Shown: in pieces, positions 9,301 through 17,134 of the stretch
Numbering within the stretch: the first letter of the stretch is position 1
Layout of the letters: each line of letters begins with the position of its first letter
Assembly: GCA_964391195.1 (NCBI GenBank)
Contig: CAYMLG010000015.1
Span: forward strand, 19,752 to 83,751
Origin: JAAYXE01 sp964391195
Lineage (GTDB): Bacteria > Chloroflexota > Anaerolineae > Anaerolineales > UBA4823
DNA: 64,000 bases
Direction: 5' to 3'
The notes under the pieces: model-generated
The model's database searches: none
Seen by the model: only the letters and a program-made list of their open reading frames with translations
Told to the model about the DNA's origin: nothing
Translations under genes and position numbers: made by a program

Positions 9301-9882
9301 GGAGAGCCCTCAGCTCACCGGCCATCGGCTGCCGCATTGGGCCGGATGGTGCACCGGACCCTGGCCAATTGGGCCTGTCTGAGCCAGGCGGACGATCAGC
9401 TTGGCTGCCAGCTTGAGATCTATGCGCACCAGGAGGGCATCCTTCATCCTGATGCCGTACGATACGCTGTCCTCCGCACACAGCGCATGCTCTCTGGCCT
9501 GCGCCGTTCACCCCTCTTTGCCGCGATTCAAGCCGCCTCGCAGCGCCATTTCGAGCTGCCCTTCACCCTGGAGAGCTCCCTGGGCACCCTGCAGGGTGTG
9601 ATCGATCTGCTCTTCCAGGATTCTCATGGCGAGTGGCGGCTGATCGAATGGAAGACGGAATGGGTCCAGGCCGGGCAGATCGAACATCACGCACAAGAGC
9701 ACCTGCTTCAAATGGCGGCCTATGCCCAGGCCGCGCGCCATATCTTGGGAATTGAGCCCCGGGTATCCGTCTGCTTCCTGGCTGCCGGGGCTGCCTGTGT
9801 AGACTACTCCCCCGCCCGCCTCGCTTCCGGCTGGCAGGAGCTGATGGGTGAAACTCGGCTTACTGCTTTAAGAAAGCCATAG
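6367..9882 (+). CDS. addA: AddA-like UvrD/Rep helicase-nuclease
   Basis: This is an 1171-residue superfamily-1A helicase fused to a RecB nuclease and is the motor subunit of AddAB recombination repair. Helicase motifs appear in order: Walker A QAGAGTGKT (residues 22-30), Ia VTFTEKAA, II VDEFQDTNP, III VGDAKQSIYRFRQAQ, IV QHSFRTHQP, V SIHAAKGLEFPVV and VI LLYVACTRA. The C-terminal nuclease has GVIDLLF and LIEWKTEW. The length is normal for AddA. The overlapping ATGA-like junction with addB indicates co-translation. The last codons fall inside a hairpin that probably terminates transcription. Confidence 0.93.
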   Translation: MIEPLPEQRTAIQTTDRAVIVQAGAGTGKTWVLVQRFLYLLEQNPGWPIDSLVAVTFTEKAAREMRNRIRQRVEEAALHAPPVSPWHRRRRELDRLQVGTIHSLCARILRENAISAGLDPYFSVLDEQEAGLLQEQAVREALGELARSSEGQEPGCLRLLASIRVRDLHLQLESMLARRGTLHRLFQRLPSAPELLAWWDEQMDHSRRQAWEQQLSRKPELSSLLTHLAGIPILDDGDKLAPSVQRAQAGCRAAQSGDLAQAFACWQEFDLRGGKKDAWGGEAALKELKDGLKSFREAAKAVDALGCARRPGPLDAHAAETLQWWQELWERVEGRYARLKAERNALDFDDLELLTANLLAAGTSAGAAPSDRLRLFLQGINHLMVDEFQDTNPIQQEIVYALAHPSDPGRLFVVGDAKQSIYRFRQAQVSTFNRTAEDISLATGCPPVALQHSFRTHQPLVQALNALFEHVLRPQGETHQPYEAPPGPLTAERSAPPLQPVAPAPVEIYLLPQESLSGSPLSAEEARLFEARLLAQRLLELHSAGFLVWDRRLEAERPFRFDDAAILFRATTTLPLYEEQFKTAGLPYLTVSGRGYYDRPEIQDLLALLSSLYNPADDLNLATALRSPLFNLSDETLFRLRWLSPKTEDGPDAHGPVPYHLALGSPPPTSQPEQVAFAAETFSALLAATGRVDTWRLLRMALDLTGYEATLALSDRLRSGGGRQWNNVQKLLDMARQHSSESLSAFLRRVQDLRSREAREGEALAAAPESGAVQLMSIHAAKGLEFPVVAVADLGRTLRRSGEPSRLLADPLFGLVPMFRDENGDWQKPESYRWAEGLNGQMEDAENKRLLYVACTRAADLLILSGRSAGRGRSWIDEIQSAWEIPTNDQPEELIDRGGYSLRLLRPAYQPATSQASPQGSEPQPISEAPLVEIPPLARPVPPDRRPPALAVTDLVRRLETQEEESLPALRPIAGSKPGEPSAHRPSAAALGRMVHRTLANWACLSQADDQLGCQLEIYAHQEGILHPDAVRYAVLRTQRMLSGLRRSPLFAAIQAASQRHFELPFTLESSLGTLQGVIDLLFQDSHGEWRLIEWKTEWVQAGQIEHHAQEHLLQMAAYAQAARHILGIEPRVSVCFLAAGAACVDYSPARLASGWQELMGETRLTALRKP

Positions 9883-9908
9883 CGGGTGAAGCCCGTGGCT
9901 TTCTTAAA
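9867..9908 (+). terminator. long hairpin overlapping the addA stop codon
   Basis: TTTAAGAAAGCCA (9867-9879) pairs perfectly with 9896-9908, with an inner CGGG/CCCG stem and a TGAAG loop. The addA stop TAG lies in the stem. A decayed partial copy of the left arm and loop recurs at about 9935-9952. Confidence 0.6.
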
Positions 9909-10026
9909 ACCTTCAGCCTGCCTTACGACTCGTAGAAAGCCGTAGTGGGTGAAGGTCGTCAAGAGTCACAAACACAAATCTCGTGCTAAAATTGGTTGGT
10001 AAGGGATACCTGGAGATCAACCTGGT

Positions 10027-12021
10027 TTGCACAACGCAACGAGTGACTGCATGGTTATGACCCTCGAACTGGACCGCCTGCGGCTGGCGTGGGAAAGTTA
10101 TGTTGTCAGCCGCACGATCGCGCCGGAAGTTGACCCGCATATCGCCGCATCCTGGCATCGCTGCTGGGGATATCTAAGCCCGTTCCAAACCGTCCGCCTC
10201 AGCCCGCTGAGCCCCAACAACTTGCTTTCTGCGCAAGTCGCAAACTTCGACTTGATCTCTGTCGCGCGTCCGGTGATGGAGGACAGCTACCAGTATCTGG
10301 AGAACAGCGGCATAGCCTTCGTCCTGGTTAACAGTGCCGGCTATGTGCTCGATATCCTGGGCGATGCCGACATGCTGGAGAAAGCAGCCGGCCTGGGCAT
10401 TCGCACCGGCTCTCTGCTCTCGGAATCAGCCATGGGCACCAACGCCTTTGCGCTCGCCCTGGTCGAGCGCATCCCCCAGCGGGTTGTCGGGTGCGAGCAT
10501 TATTTGAGCCAGTTCCATTCCATCGCCGGGACCGCGGCCCCCATCTTCGACCTCACCGGCCGACCTCTCGGCGCAGTCGGCCTGTTGACCCGGGCGAGTG
10601 ACTACTTGCACCCGTACCTGAGTATCGCCGTGGCTGTGTCGCGCGCCATCGAGGGGCAGCGCCAATCCGACCAACTCCTCGCCGAACAAAACCGCCAGCT
10701 CACCACCATCACCGCCGTATTGGATACCATCTCGGAAGGGATCCTGGTCTGGAATCCAGACCGGGTCCTGATCCACATCAACTCAGCCGCGGCCAGGCTG
10801 CTCGATACCCCGGTAAACGGGCTGGTCGGGCGCCGGGTTGGGGAGTTTTTCTCCTTCCCCGACTTCCTCCTAGAAGCGGTTGAAAAGCGAGAACCGCTGA
10901 GCGACATCGACTCGTACCTGATCTTCAAGCAGCAAACCTACAACTGCATTCTCAGCCTGCGCTTTGCCGGAAACAGCAGCAGCCCGGAGTGGACGATCAT
11001 CGCCTTCCGCCAGGTGCAAGATGTGAACAACCTGCTCCAGCGCCACTTTGGATCTCAAGCGTATCTAACCCTGGAGGATATTGTCGGCGAGTCGACCGCT
11101 ATCCGTCGTGTCCGCCGCCTGGCCGAATCGGCCGCGGATGCCCGAGCCAGCATCCTCATCCTGGGCGAAAGCGGGACAGGGAAAAATGCGCTGGCCCGCG
11201 CCATCCAGTACAAGAGCCCGCGCCGCGACCTCCCCTTCATCATCTTTGCCTGCGCTTCCATCCCCAACCAACTCATCACCCGCGAACTGCTCGGTTTTGA
11301 AAGCGGTTATTCCGAGCAGTATAAATACGGCCGCCCGAGCAAATTCGAGCTCGCCCAGGGCGGGACGCTCTTTTTCCAGGATGTGGATTATCTCCCCCTC
11401 GAGGCGCAGGCGGTGCTGCTGGACGTCCTCGAGCTGCACCTGGTCAACCGCCTGGGCAGCATCCGTCCGATCCCGGTCGATGTGCGCATCATCGCCGCCT
11501 CTTCCGCCGATATGGATAAGCTGGTCGAACAGGGCGCCTTCCGCTCCGACCTGTATTACCGCCTGAGTTCGTTCAAGATCACCATTCCTCCTTTGCGCGA
11601 GCGGCCGCGCGATATCCCCCTGTTGGTCGACCGCATTCTCGAGCGTCTCAGCCAGCAAACGGGCCACCCCCTCAGTATGGCCCCGGGGGTCTTAGACCTG
11701 CTCAAGCGCTATTCCTGGCCCGGCAATATCCGCCAGCTCGAATCGGTCCTCTATCAGGCTGCCATGCAGACCGACCAATCGGGCATCATCAGCCAGGCGC
11801 ACCTGCCTCCTTCGATCACCAATCCGATGGACCTGGATTTTCCTCTATCTCTCAACCCATTCCCCACCAGCTTCGTCGAAATCGAGCGCGATGCGTTGAT
11901 TCGCGCCGCGAAACTGTGCGGTGGGAATGTCACCCAAATGGCCCGGGTTCTGGGCCTGGGGCGCACGACCGTGTGGCGAAAGCTGAAAGAACACAACCTG
12001 GCAGTTGAGGAATTCCGCTAA
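10027..12021 (+). CDS. dhaR: DhaR-type AAA+ transcriptional activator of glycerol/dihydroxyacetone metabolism
   Basis: This 664-residue regulator has a GAF-like sensor (about 60-200), a PAS domain (about 225-330), an AAA+ domain (about 350-570) and a C-terminal Fis-type helix-turn-helix (GGNVTQMARVLGLGRTTVWR). Walker A is GESGTGK (380-386). The GAFTGA loop that contacts sigma54 is missing (GFESGYSEQY instead) and the Walker B Asp-Glu pair reads Gln-Asp (FFQDVD, 449-454). E. coli DhaR is known to act at a sigma70 promoter, and that fits here. The next genes are glpF, dhaK, dhaL and glpK. A TTG start with GGAGA 10 bases upstream is used; ATG 10051 or 10057 are alternatives. Confidence 0.88.
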   Translation: MHNATSDCMVMTLELDRLRLAWESYVVSRTIAPEVDPHIAASWHRCWGYLSPFQTVRLSPLSPNNLLSAQVANFDLISVARPVMEDSYQYLENSGIAFVLVNSAGYVLDILGDADMLEKAAGLGIRTGSLLSESAMGTNAFALALVERIPQRVVGCEHYLSQFHSIAGTAAPIFDLTGRPLGAVGLLTRASDYLHPYLSIAVAVSRAIEGQRQSDQLLAEQNRQLTTITAVLDTISEGILVWNPDRVLIHINSAAARLLDTPVNGLVGRRVGEFFSFPDFLLEAVEKREPLSDIDSYLIFKQQTYNCILSLRFAGNSSSPEWTIIAFRQVQDVNNLLQRHFGSQAYLTLEDIVGESTAIRRVRRLAESAADARASILILGESGTGKNALARAIQYKSPRRDLPFIIFACASIPNQLITRELLGFESGYSEQYKYGRPSKFELAQGGTLFFQDVDYLPLEAQAVLLDVLELHLVNRLGSIRPIPVDVRIIAASSADMDKLVEQGAFRSDLYYRLSSFKITIPPLRERPRDIPLLVDRILERLSQQTGHPLSMAPGVLDLLKRYSWPGNIRQLESVLYQAAMQTDQSGIISQAHLPPSITNPMDLDFPLSLNPFPTSFVEIERDALIRAAKLCGGNVTQMARVLGLGRTTVWRKLKEHNLAVEEFR

Positions 12022-12027
12022 AATCGT

Positions 12028-12076
12028 GTGTTTCAATTTGAAACACCCCTTCTCTTTTATGTTCCGAGTTGAAACA
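12028..12076 (+). promoter_or_regulatory. paired operators, probable DhaR sites
   Basis: GTGTTTCAA-T-TTGAAACAC (12028-12046) is a perfect 9-bp-arm palindrome. A second, imperfect copy, TGTTCCGA-G-TTGAAACA, lies at 12060-12076. Their centres are 31 bp apart, about three helical turns, and fall near -92 and -61 relative to the predicted start of transcription. That is a typical arrangement for an activator of sigma70 polymerase. Confidence 0.7.
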
Positions 12077-12092
12077 AAAACCGGCCTAACCT

Positions 12093-12122
12093 TTGACAAA
12101 TTCTGCGGGTTGACTCCATAAT
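12093..12122 (+). promoter_or_regulatory. sigma70-type promoter of the glpF-dhaKL-glpK operon
   Basis: TTGACA (12093-12098) and CATAAT (12117-12122) are separated by 18 bases. No -24/-12 GG-GC sigma54 element is seen. The predicted transcript start near 12129 gives a leader of about 360 bases before glpF. Confidence 0.7.
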
Positions 12123-12330
12123 AAACCTAGTGCTATTTCCGGTTCAGGATTGAATATCCATCTTGCCTGTTCTCACGCCGTAGTGGATCATTGAAGAGCG
12201 TGCAGAACTTCCAAACAATCAATCCATCATAGCTTGCACAGCCTGTAATGCAGGGAGACTACTCCCGGGGACGGATCTTCTCCACCGGTCCTGATTGCCC
12301 TGCCTATCGGGTTGTAAAGGAGGTGATGTG

Positions 12331-12495
12331 TTGTATCGAGTTGGAGCAAGACAACTCACGGCGGTCCTTTATCCCATGGAACGACCGTGCTGCGCGGCTC
12401 CAGCCAGGACAAACGGATCAAATAATACTCTCTCTACCCTAACCCCTCGAAACATTTTCTATCATTATTCAGTTCCAATAAGGAGAAGGATATGA
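12331..12495 (+). CDS. possible leader ORF coupled to glpF
   Basis: In the long glpF leader a perfect anti-16S complement, AAAGGAGGTGAT (12316-12327), stands 7 bases (from AGGAGG) before a TTG that opens 54 codons. Its stop overlaps the glpF start as ATGA (12492-12495), so ribosomes finishing it could restart on glpF. An alternative 38-codon frame opens at ATG 12326, but the spacing is too short. The peptide resembles nothing I know and may be chance; the ribosome-binding site is the stronger evidence. The rest of the 470-base gap holds the operators and promoter; I saw no known riboswitch. Confidence 0.25.
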   Translation: MYRVGARQLTAVLYPMERPCCAAPARTNGSNNTLSTLTPRNIFYHYSVPIRRRI

Positions 12496-13319
12496 ATCAG
12501 AGAAGTTTGACCAAGGAGTTGATCGGTGAAGTCTTTGGGACTTTCATTCTGATCCTCTTAGGTGATGGTGTGGTCGCCAATGTGGGCCTGGCCCCCCGTC
12601 TGGCTGGAACAGCCTACAACTGGAACACGATCACCATCGGCTGGGCTTTCGCGGTAATCATCGCCGTCTACGTCTCAGCCGGCGTCTCTGGCGCGCACTT
12701 GAATCCCGCCGTGACCTTGGGCCTGGCAGCCAAGCGCGGCTTCCCGTGGGGTAAGGTTCTCCCCTATGTGGTTGCCCAGATGATCGGCGCCTTCCTGGGT
12801 GCTTTAGCCGTCTTCTTGATCTACCAGGACGGCCTGCGAGCCGCCGGTATGCCCAACGTCTGGTCCACCGGCCCAGGCTCGGTCTTTGGCCAGGCATGGT
12901 GGGGCGCAGCGAGCGCAGATGCCGCTGGTGGATACAGCCTGCTAACCGCCGTTATTGCAGAAATCTTCGGTACGATGGTGCTGATGTGGGGCATCCTTGC
13001 CTCCGGTGACTCCCGCAACACCGGCCTGATGCACAACCTTGGCCCATTCCTGGTCGGCGGCGCCGTCCTGGCGGTCGGTCTCTCCCTGGGCGGCCCCAGC
13101 GGCTACTCCATCAACCCCGCTCGTGACCTCGGCCCCCGCATCCTGGGCGCGATCGTTGGCACCCAAAATCTGTTCGATCCTCAGTTCTACTGGTTAATCG
13201 CTCCGGTCATCGCGCCATTGATCGGCGGCGTGCTCGGAGTCTTCGTCTACGACTGGTTTGTGACCCCCAATCTGCCGGAACCCAGCCCCGTCACCTCCAA
13301 GGCTACTACGGGCGACTAA
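12492..13319 (+). CDS. glpF: glycerol facilitator (MIP/aquaporin family)
   Basis: This is a 275-residue channel of the inner membrane for passive glycerol uptake. Both pore motifs are intact: SGAHLNPAVTLGLA in the first half and GYSINPARDLGPR in the second. The Asp after the second NPAR is typical of aquaglyceroporins rather than water-only channels. Six hydrophobic segments plus two half-helices fit the family. AAGGAGA precedes the ATG. It is the first gene of an operon with dhaK, dhaL and glpK, feeding imported glycerol and dihydroxyacetone to kinases. Confidence 0.95.
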   Translation: MNQRSLTKELIGEVFGTFILILLGDGVVANVGLAPRLAGTAYNWNTITIGWAFAVIIAVYVSAGVSGAHLNPAVTLGLAAKRGFPWGKVLPYVVAQMIGAFLGALAVFLIYQDGLRAAGMPNVWSTGPGSVFGQAWWGAASADAAGGYSLLTAVIAEIFGTMVLMWGILASGDSRNTGLMHNLGPFLVGGAVLAVGLSLGGPSGYSINPARDLGPRILGAIVGTQNLFDPQFYWLIAPVIAPLIGGVLGVFVYDWFVTPNLPEPSPVTSKATTGD

Positions 13320-13369
13320 CCAAGGCCTGGCATCTTTGCCAGCGTTTGAATGTTGAAGGAAGGTGACCG

Positions 13370-14371
13370 ATGAAAAAACTCATCAACCAGCCCGATGACG
13401 TAGTTCGCGAATCTCTGGAAGGGATCGCCCTGGCTCATCCGGACCTGGTTCGGGTTCACTTCGATCCGAACTACATCGTCCGCGCCGACGCTCCCGTTCA
13501 GGGAAAGGTCGGAATCGTCTCGGGCGGTGGGTCCGGGCATGAGCCTATGCACGGCGGTTTTGTCGGGCTGGGCATGCTGGATGCAGCCTGCCCCGGCGCG
13601 GTGTTCACCTCACCCACGCCTGATCAAATGCTGGAAGCTACCAAGGCGGTAAACGGCGGTAAAGGCGTAGTCCATATCGTCAAGAACTACACTGGCGACA
13701 TCATGAACTTCGAAATGGCCGCCGAGCTGGCTAAGGCAGAGGGCATCGATGTCGAGAGCGTGGTGATCGATGATGACGTCGCAGTTCAGGACAGTCTCTA
13801 CACCGCAGGGCGACGAGGCGTCGGCAGCACCGTTCTGGCTGAAAAGCTGAGCGGAGCCGCCGCCGAAGAAGGCTGCGAACTCCAGGAAGTCGCAGATGTG
13901 GTCCGCAAAGTGAAGGAATGGGGCCGGAGTATGGGGATGGCCCTCACTTCCTGCACGGTTCCCCACGTCGGCAAACCCACCTTCGACCTCCCCGAGAACG
14001 AGATGGAGATCGGGATCGGGATCCATGGTGAGCCGGGCCGCGTTCGTATGCCGCTGAAATCCGCCGATGAGATCGTCGAAATGCTCATGGAGCCGGTCAT
14101 CAAAGACATCCCCTACAAGTCGGGCGATGAGGTGCTCTTGTTCGTAAACGGTATGGGCGGCACCCCCCTGATCGAACTCTATATCGTTTACCGCAAGGCC
14201 CACGAGATCGCCACCCGCCACGGCTTGAAGGTGGTTCGCAATCTGGTTGGCTCCTACATCACCAGCCTGGAGATGGCAGGGACCTCCATCACCCTGCTCA
14301 AGCTGGATGAGCAGTTAACCCGCCTGTGGGACGCGCCGGTGAAGACCCCCGGTCTGCGTTGGGGTGTCTAA
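13370..14371 (+). CDS. dhaK: dihydroxyacetone kinase, substrate-binding subunit DhaK
   Basis: DhaK binds dihydroxyacetone covalently through a His hemiaminal; DhaL then phosphorylates it to dihydroxyacetone phosphate. The N-terminal substrate loop GGGSGHEPMHGG and the covalent His in GIGIHGEPG (His219) are present, and the length of 333 residues is normal. GAAGGAAGGTGA precedes the ATG. No ATP-binding domain is fused, so this is the PEP-dependent DhaKLM form. That agrees with dhaL next and the DhaM fusion at 17951. Confidence 0.96.
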   Translation: MKKLINQPDDVVRESLEGIALAHPDLVRVHFDPNYIVRADAPVQGKVGIVSGGGSGHEPMHGGFVGLGMLDAACPGAVFTSPTPDQMLEATKAVNGGKGVVHIVKNYTGDIMNFEMAAELAKAEGIDVESVVIDDDVAVQDSLYTAGRRGVGSTVLAEKLSGAAAEEGCELQEVADVVRKVKEWGRSMGMALTSCTVPHVGKPTFDLPENEMEIGIGIHGEPGRVRMPLKSADEIVEMLMEPVIKDIPYKSGDEVLLFVNGMGGTPLIELYIVYRKAHEIATRHGLKVVRNLVGSYITSLEMAGTSITLLKLDEQLTRLWDAPVKTPGLRWGV

Positions 14372-14489
14372 CCCGGGCGGTTCAAGGCACTGACAGGGTA
14401 GGTGCGGCGGAGCGCGCACCCCATAATGCTTCGCCTGGACTGGATTTGTCCCCCGCTTCGCCGCCCTACCCCGTTCTTCGCAAACACCT

Positions 14490-15125
14490 ATGACCATCAC
14501 TCGTGATCATGTCCTGGATTGGATAAAAGCCTGTGCAGCCGTGCTGGCGGAAAACCGCGAGTACCTCATCCAGCTCGACGCCGCCATCGGCGATGCCGAT
14601 CACGGCGCCAACATGGATCGCGGTTTCAAAGCAGTGCTGTCGAAGATGCCCGAGTTGGAGAATAAAGACATCGGCACAATCTTCAAGACGGTTGGGATGA
14701 CTCTGCTCTCAACCGTGGGTGGGGCCGGAGGGCCGCTTTACGGAACTTTCTTCCTCCAGGCCGGCATGAAAACTTCCGGCAAAATGGAGCTCACCCTCGC
14801 CGATTGGGCCGCAGCCCTCGAAGCCGCTACCAACGGCGTCATCATGCGTGGAAAAGCGGAACTGGGCGATAAGACCATGGTAGATGCCCTCACCCCCGCC
14901 GTGACCGCCCTCAAGCAAGCGGTTGAGGAAAACCAACCGCTCGCTCTCGCTCTCCAGGCTTCAGCCGAAGCAGCGAAGCGCGGCATGCAGGCCACCACCC
15001 CACTGGTGGCTCGCAAAGGCCGGGCCAGCTATCTGGGTGAGCGCAGCGCCGGTCATCAAGATCCCGGCGCCACCTCATCCTATCTGCTCCTCGACGCCGC
15101 TTCGAATGTCTGGACGAATGGATAG
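14490..15125 (+). CDS. dhaL: dihydroxyacetone kinase, ADP-binding subunit DhaL
   Basis: DhaL is an all-helical subunit that keeps a tightly bound ADP. The ADP is re-phosphorylated by DhaM, and DhaL passes the phosphate to dihydroxyacetone on DhaK. The Mg-binding Asp cluster DAAIGDADHGANM (about 30-42), the Gly-rich VGGAGGPLYGTFF, and the lid ASYLGERSAGHQDPGA are all seen. At 211 residues it is normal. A 118-base gap separates it from dhaK, with no obvious ribosome-binding site right before ATG 14490, so the start is slightly uncertain. Confidence 0.95.
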   Translation: MTITRDHVLDWIKACAAVLAENREYLIQLDAAIGDADHGANMDRGFKAVLSKMPELENKDIGTIFKTVGMTLLSTVGGAGGPLYGTFFLQAGMKTSGKMELTLADWAAALEAATNGVIMRGKAELGDKTMVDALTPAVTALKQAVEENQPLALALQASAEAAKRGMQATTPLVARKGRASYLGERSAGHQDPGATSSYLLLDAASNVWTNG

Positions 15126-15234
15126 TCGTTTCCGCCTTTCCTGGCCTGAAGCGGTTTCCGAATCCGGCTGGCACAGCTTGTATACCAATTCTGAACCCCA
15201 ATAACCCTTTCATCTTTTCAGGAGGCATAAGAAC

Positions 15235-16746
15235 ATGGCTAAGTATGTAGCAGCAGTTGATCAGGGCACGACCAGCACTCGCTGTATGATCTTCGACCAC
15301 AGCGGTAAAGTGATCAGCATCGCCCAGAAGGAACACGAGCAGATCTACCCCCGCCCGGGTTGGGTCGAGCACGATGCCATGGAGATCTGGCAGCGGACTC
15401 AGGAAGTCATCCGCGAGGCCGTCCAGAAGTCTGGCGCAGTTGCCGGTGACATCGCCGCGGTTGGCGTCACCAACCAGCGCGAGACGACCGTTGTCTGGGA
15501 CCGCCGCACCGGCAAGCCCTACTACAACGCTATCGTCTGGCAGGACACCCGCACCAAAGAGATCATCGATGAATTCGGCAAAGATGGTGGGCAGGATCGC
15601 TTCCGCCCCAAAGTGGGTCTGCCCCTGGCGACCTACTTCTCCGGCCCCAAGATTAAATGGATCCTGGATAACGTGGAAGGTGTGCGCGCCGCCGCTGAAC
15701 GGGGCGACGCCATTTTCGGCAATATCGACACCTGGGAGATCTGGTGGCTCACCGGCGGTCCCGATGGCGGCAGCCATGTGACCGACGTCTCCAACGCTTC
15801 CCGCACCATGCTCATGAACCTGGAGACGCTGGACTGGGATCAGGAAATCCTGGATATCATGGGCATTCCGCGCGCCATGCTGCCCCGGATTGTCCCCTCC
15901 AGCGACCCCAATACCTGGGGCACCACCCTCGCGAACGGGCCCTTCGGCGAGAAGATCCCCGTCTGCGGTGACCTGGGTGACCAGCAAGCGGCTCTGGTCG
16001 GCCAGACCTGCTTCAGCACCGGCGAAGCCAAGAACACCTACGGCACCGGCTGCTTTATGCTGATCAACACCGGCACGGAACCGATCCCCTCCAAGTCTGG
16101 CCTGCTCACCACCCTGGGCTACAAGTTCGGCGATCAGCCCGCCGTCTACTGCCTCGAAGGCTCCATCGCCATCACCGGGGCCCTGGTCCAATGGCTGCGG
16201 GACAACCTCAATATGATTGAGAAATCCCCCGAGATCGAAGACCTGGCCAAGACCGTGGAAGACAACGGCGGCATCTACTTCGTGCCCGCCTTCTCGGGCC
16301 TGTTCGCGCCCTACTGGCGCAGCGACGCCCGCGGCGTGATCGTTGGGCTCACCCGCTTCATCAACAAGGGCCACATCGCCCGCGCCACCCTCGAAGCCAC
16401 CGCTTTCCAGACCCGCGAAGTGCTGGACGCGATGGAGAAGGACTCCGGGGTACAATTGAAGGCGCTCAAGGTGGATGGCGGCATGGTCTTCAACGAGCTG
16501 CTGATGCAGTTCCAGGCCGACATCCTCAACGTGCCCGTCGTCCGCCCGCAGGTCTCCGAGACGACCTCCCTCGGCGCGGCCTACGCCGCCGGCCTGGCTG
16601 TTGGCTTCTGGGACAACCTGGATGACCTGCGCGCCAACTGGCTCATCGACAAGACCTGGGAGCCGAAGATGGACGAAGGCGAGCGCGAGAAGCTGTACGC
16701 CGGCTGGAAGAAAGCCGTCACCCGCTCCTTCGACTGGGTCGAATAG
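15235..16746 (+). CDS. glpK: glycerol kinase
   Basis: GlpK is a 503-residue FGGY-family kinase that converts glycerol and ATP to sn-glycerol 3-phosphate in the cytosol. Near the N-terminus DQGTTSTR is the ATP/phosphate loop; WQDTRT, TYGTGCF and the C-terminal KVDGGMVFNELLMQFQAD follow as in characterised GlpK. AGGAGG precedes the ATG at a good distance. It is last in the glpF-dhaKL-glpK operon, so the organism can use glycerol through GlpK and dihydroxyacetone through DhaKLM. No glycerol-3-phosphate or glycerol dehydrogenase lies in the window. Confidence 0.97.
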   Translation: MAKYVAAVDQGTTSTRCMIFDHSGKVISIAQKEHEQIYPRPGWVEHDAMEIWQRTQEVIREAVQKSGAVAGDIAAVGVTNQRETTVVWDRRTGKPYYNAIVWQDTRTKEIIDEFGKDGGQDRFRPKVGLPLATYFSGPKIKWILDNVEGVRAAAERGDAIFGNIDTWEIWWLTGGPDGGSHVTDVSNASRTMLMNLETLDWDQEILDIMGIPRAMLPRIVPSSDPNTWGTTLANGPFGEKIPVCGDLGDQQAALVGQTCFSTGEAKNTYGTGCFMLINTGTEPIPSKSGLLTTLGYKFGDQPAVYCLEGSIAITGALVQWLRDNLNMIEKSPEIEDLAKTVEDNGGIYFVPAFSGLFAPYWRSDARGVIVGLTRFINKGHIARATLEATAFQTREVLDAMEKDSGVQLKALKVDGGMVFNELLMQFQADILNVPVVRPQVSETTSLGAAYAAGLAVGFWDNLDDLRANWLIDKTWEPKMDEGEREKLYAGWKKAVTRSFDWVE

Positions 16747-16765
16747 GCGAATCTGTCTCCACCTG

Positions 16766-16791
16766 TCAGGGGCCGGCAGACCGGCCCCTGA
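16766..16791 (+). terminator. hairpin after glpK
   Basis: TCAGGGGCCGG and its exact complement (11 bp) with a CAGA loop lie 20 bases after the glpK stop. There is no T-run. It is a likely operon end or 3' stabiliser. Confidence 0.55.
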
Positions 16792-16813
16792 TAGCCTCAT
16801 AAGAGGTACCCAT

Positions 16814-16848
16814 GCGGCGCACCCCTGAACTTTGCATGGGTGCGCCGC
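16814..16848. repeat. 11-bp perfect hairpin before the small membrane gene
   Basis: GCGGCGCACCC (16814-16824) and its complement (16838-16848) with a 13-base loop. It is the second stem in the glpK-16871 gap and its role is unknown. Confidence 0.5.
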
Positions 16849-16870
16849 TCGCTCGATTAAGGGTTGCCTG

Positions 16871-17134
16871 ATGGCGAAAAAACCTGGAAAACGAAAAGAA
16901 AAGAAGCAGGCGAATCGGGCATCGTCTCAAAACGCTGTGGGACCATGGATCTCGATGCGAGTCGGCGTCATCGTCATTTCTATCACCAGTGTGGTTATGG
17001 CGGTGCTCACCGCGTACCAGGCCATTCCGCTCAAAGGTGTGGTTGATGGGATTCTTTACGGATTGCTTTTCGGCGGGATGATATGGATCGTTTTCTTCGG
17101 CTTCATCCTCTTCAACCGCTTCCTCAGGCGGTGA
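16871..17134 (+). CDS. small two-helix membrane protein
   Basis: This is an 87-residue protein of unknown function. It has a very basic N-terminus (MAKKPGKRKEKKQ) followed by two hydrophobic helices (VGVIVISITSVVMAVLTAY; GLLFGGMIWIVFFGFILF). The basic head should stay in the cytosol. ATG 16871 is chosen because an upstream TTG lies inside the hairpin arm. Its stop overlaps the next start as GTGA (17131-17134), so the two are translated together. I recognise no family. Confidence 0.65.
   Translation: MAKKPGKRKEKKQANRASSQNAVGPWISMRVGVIVISITSVVMAVLTAYQAIPLKGVVDGILYGLLFGGMIWIVFFGFILFNRFLRR

Noticed and set aside
10027..12021. Sigma54-dependent activator in the strict sense
   Set aside because: GAFTGA is absent and the target promoter is sigma70-like.
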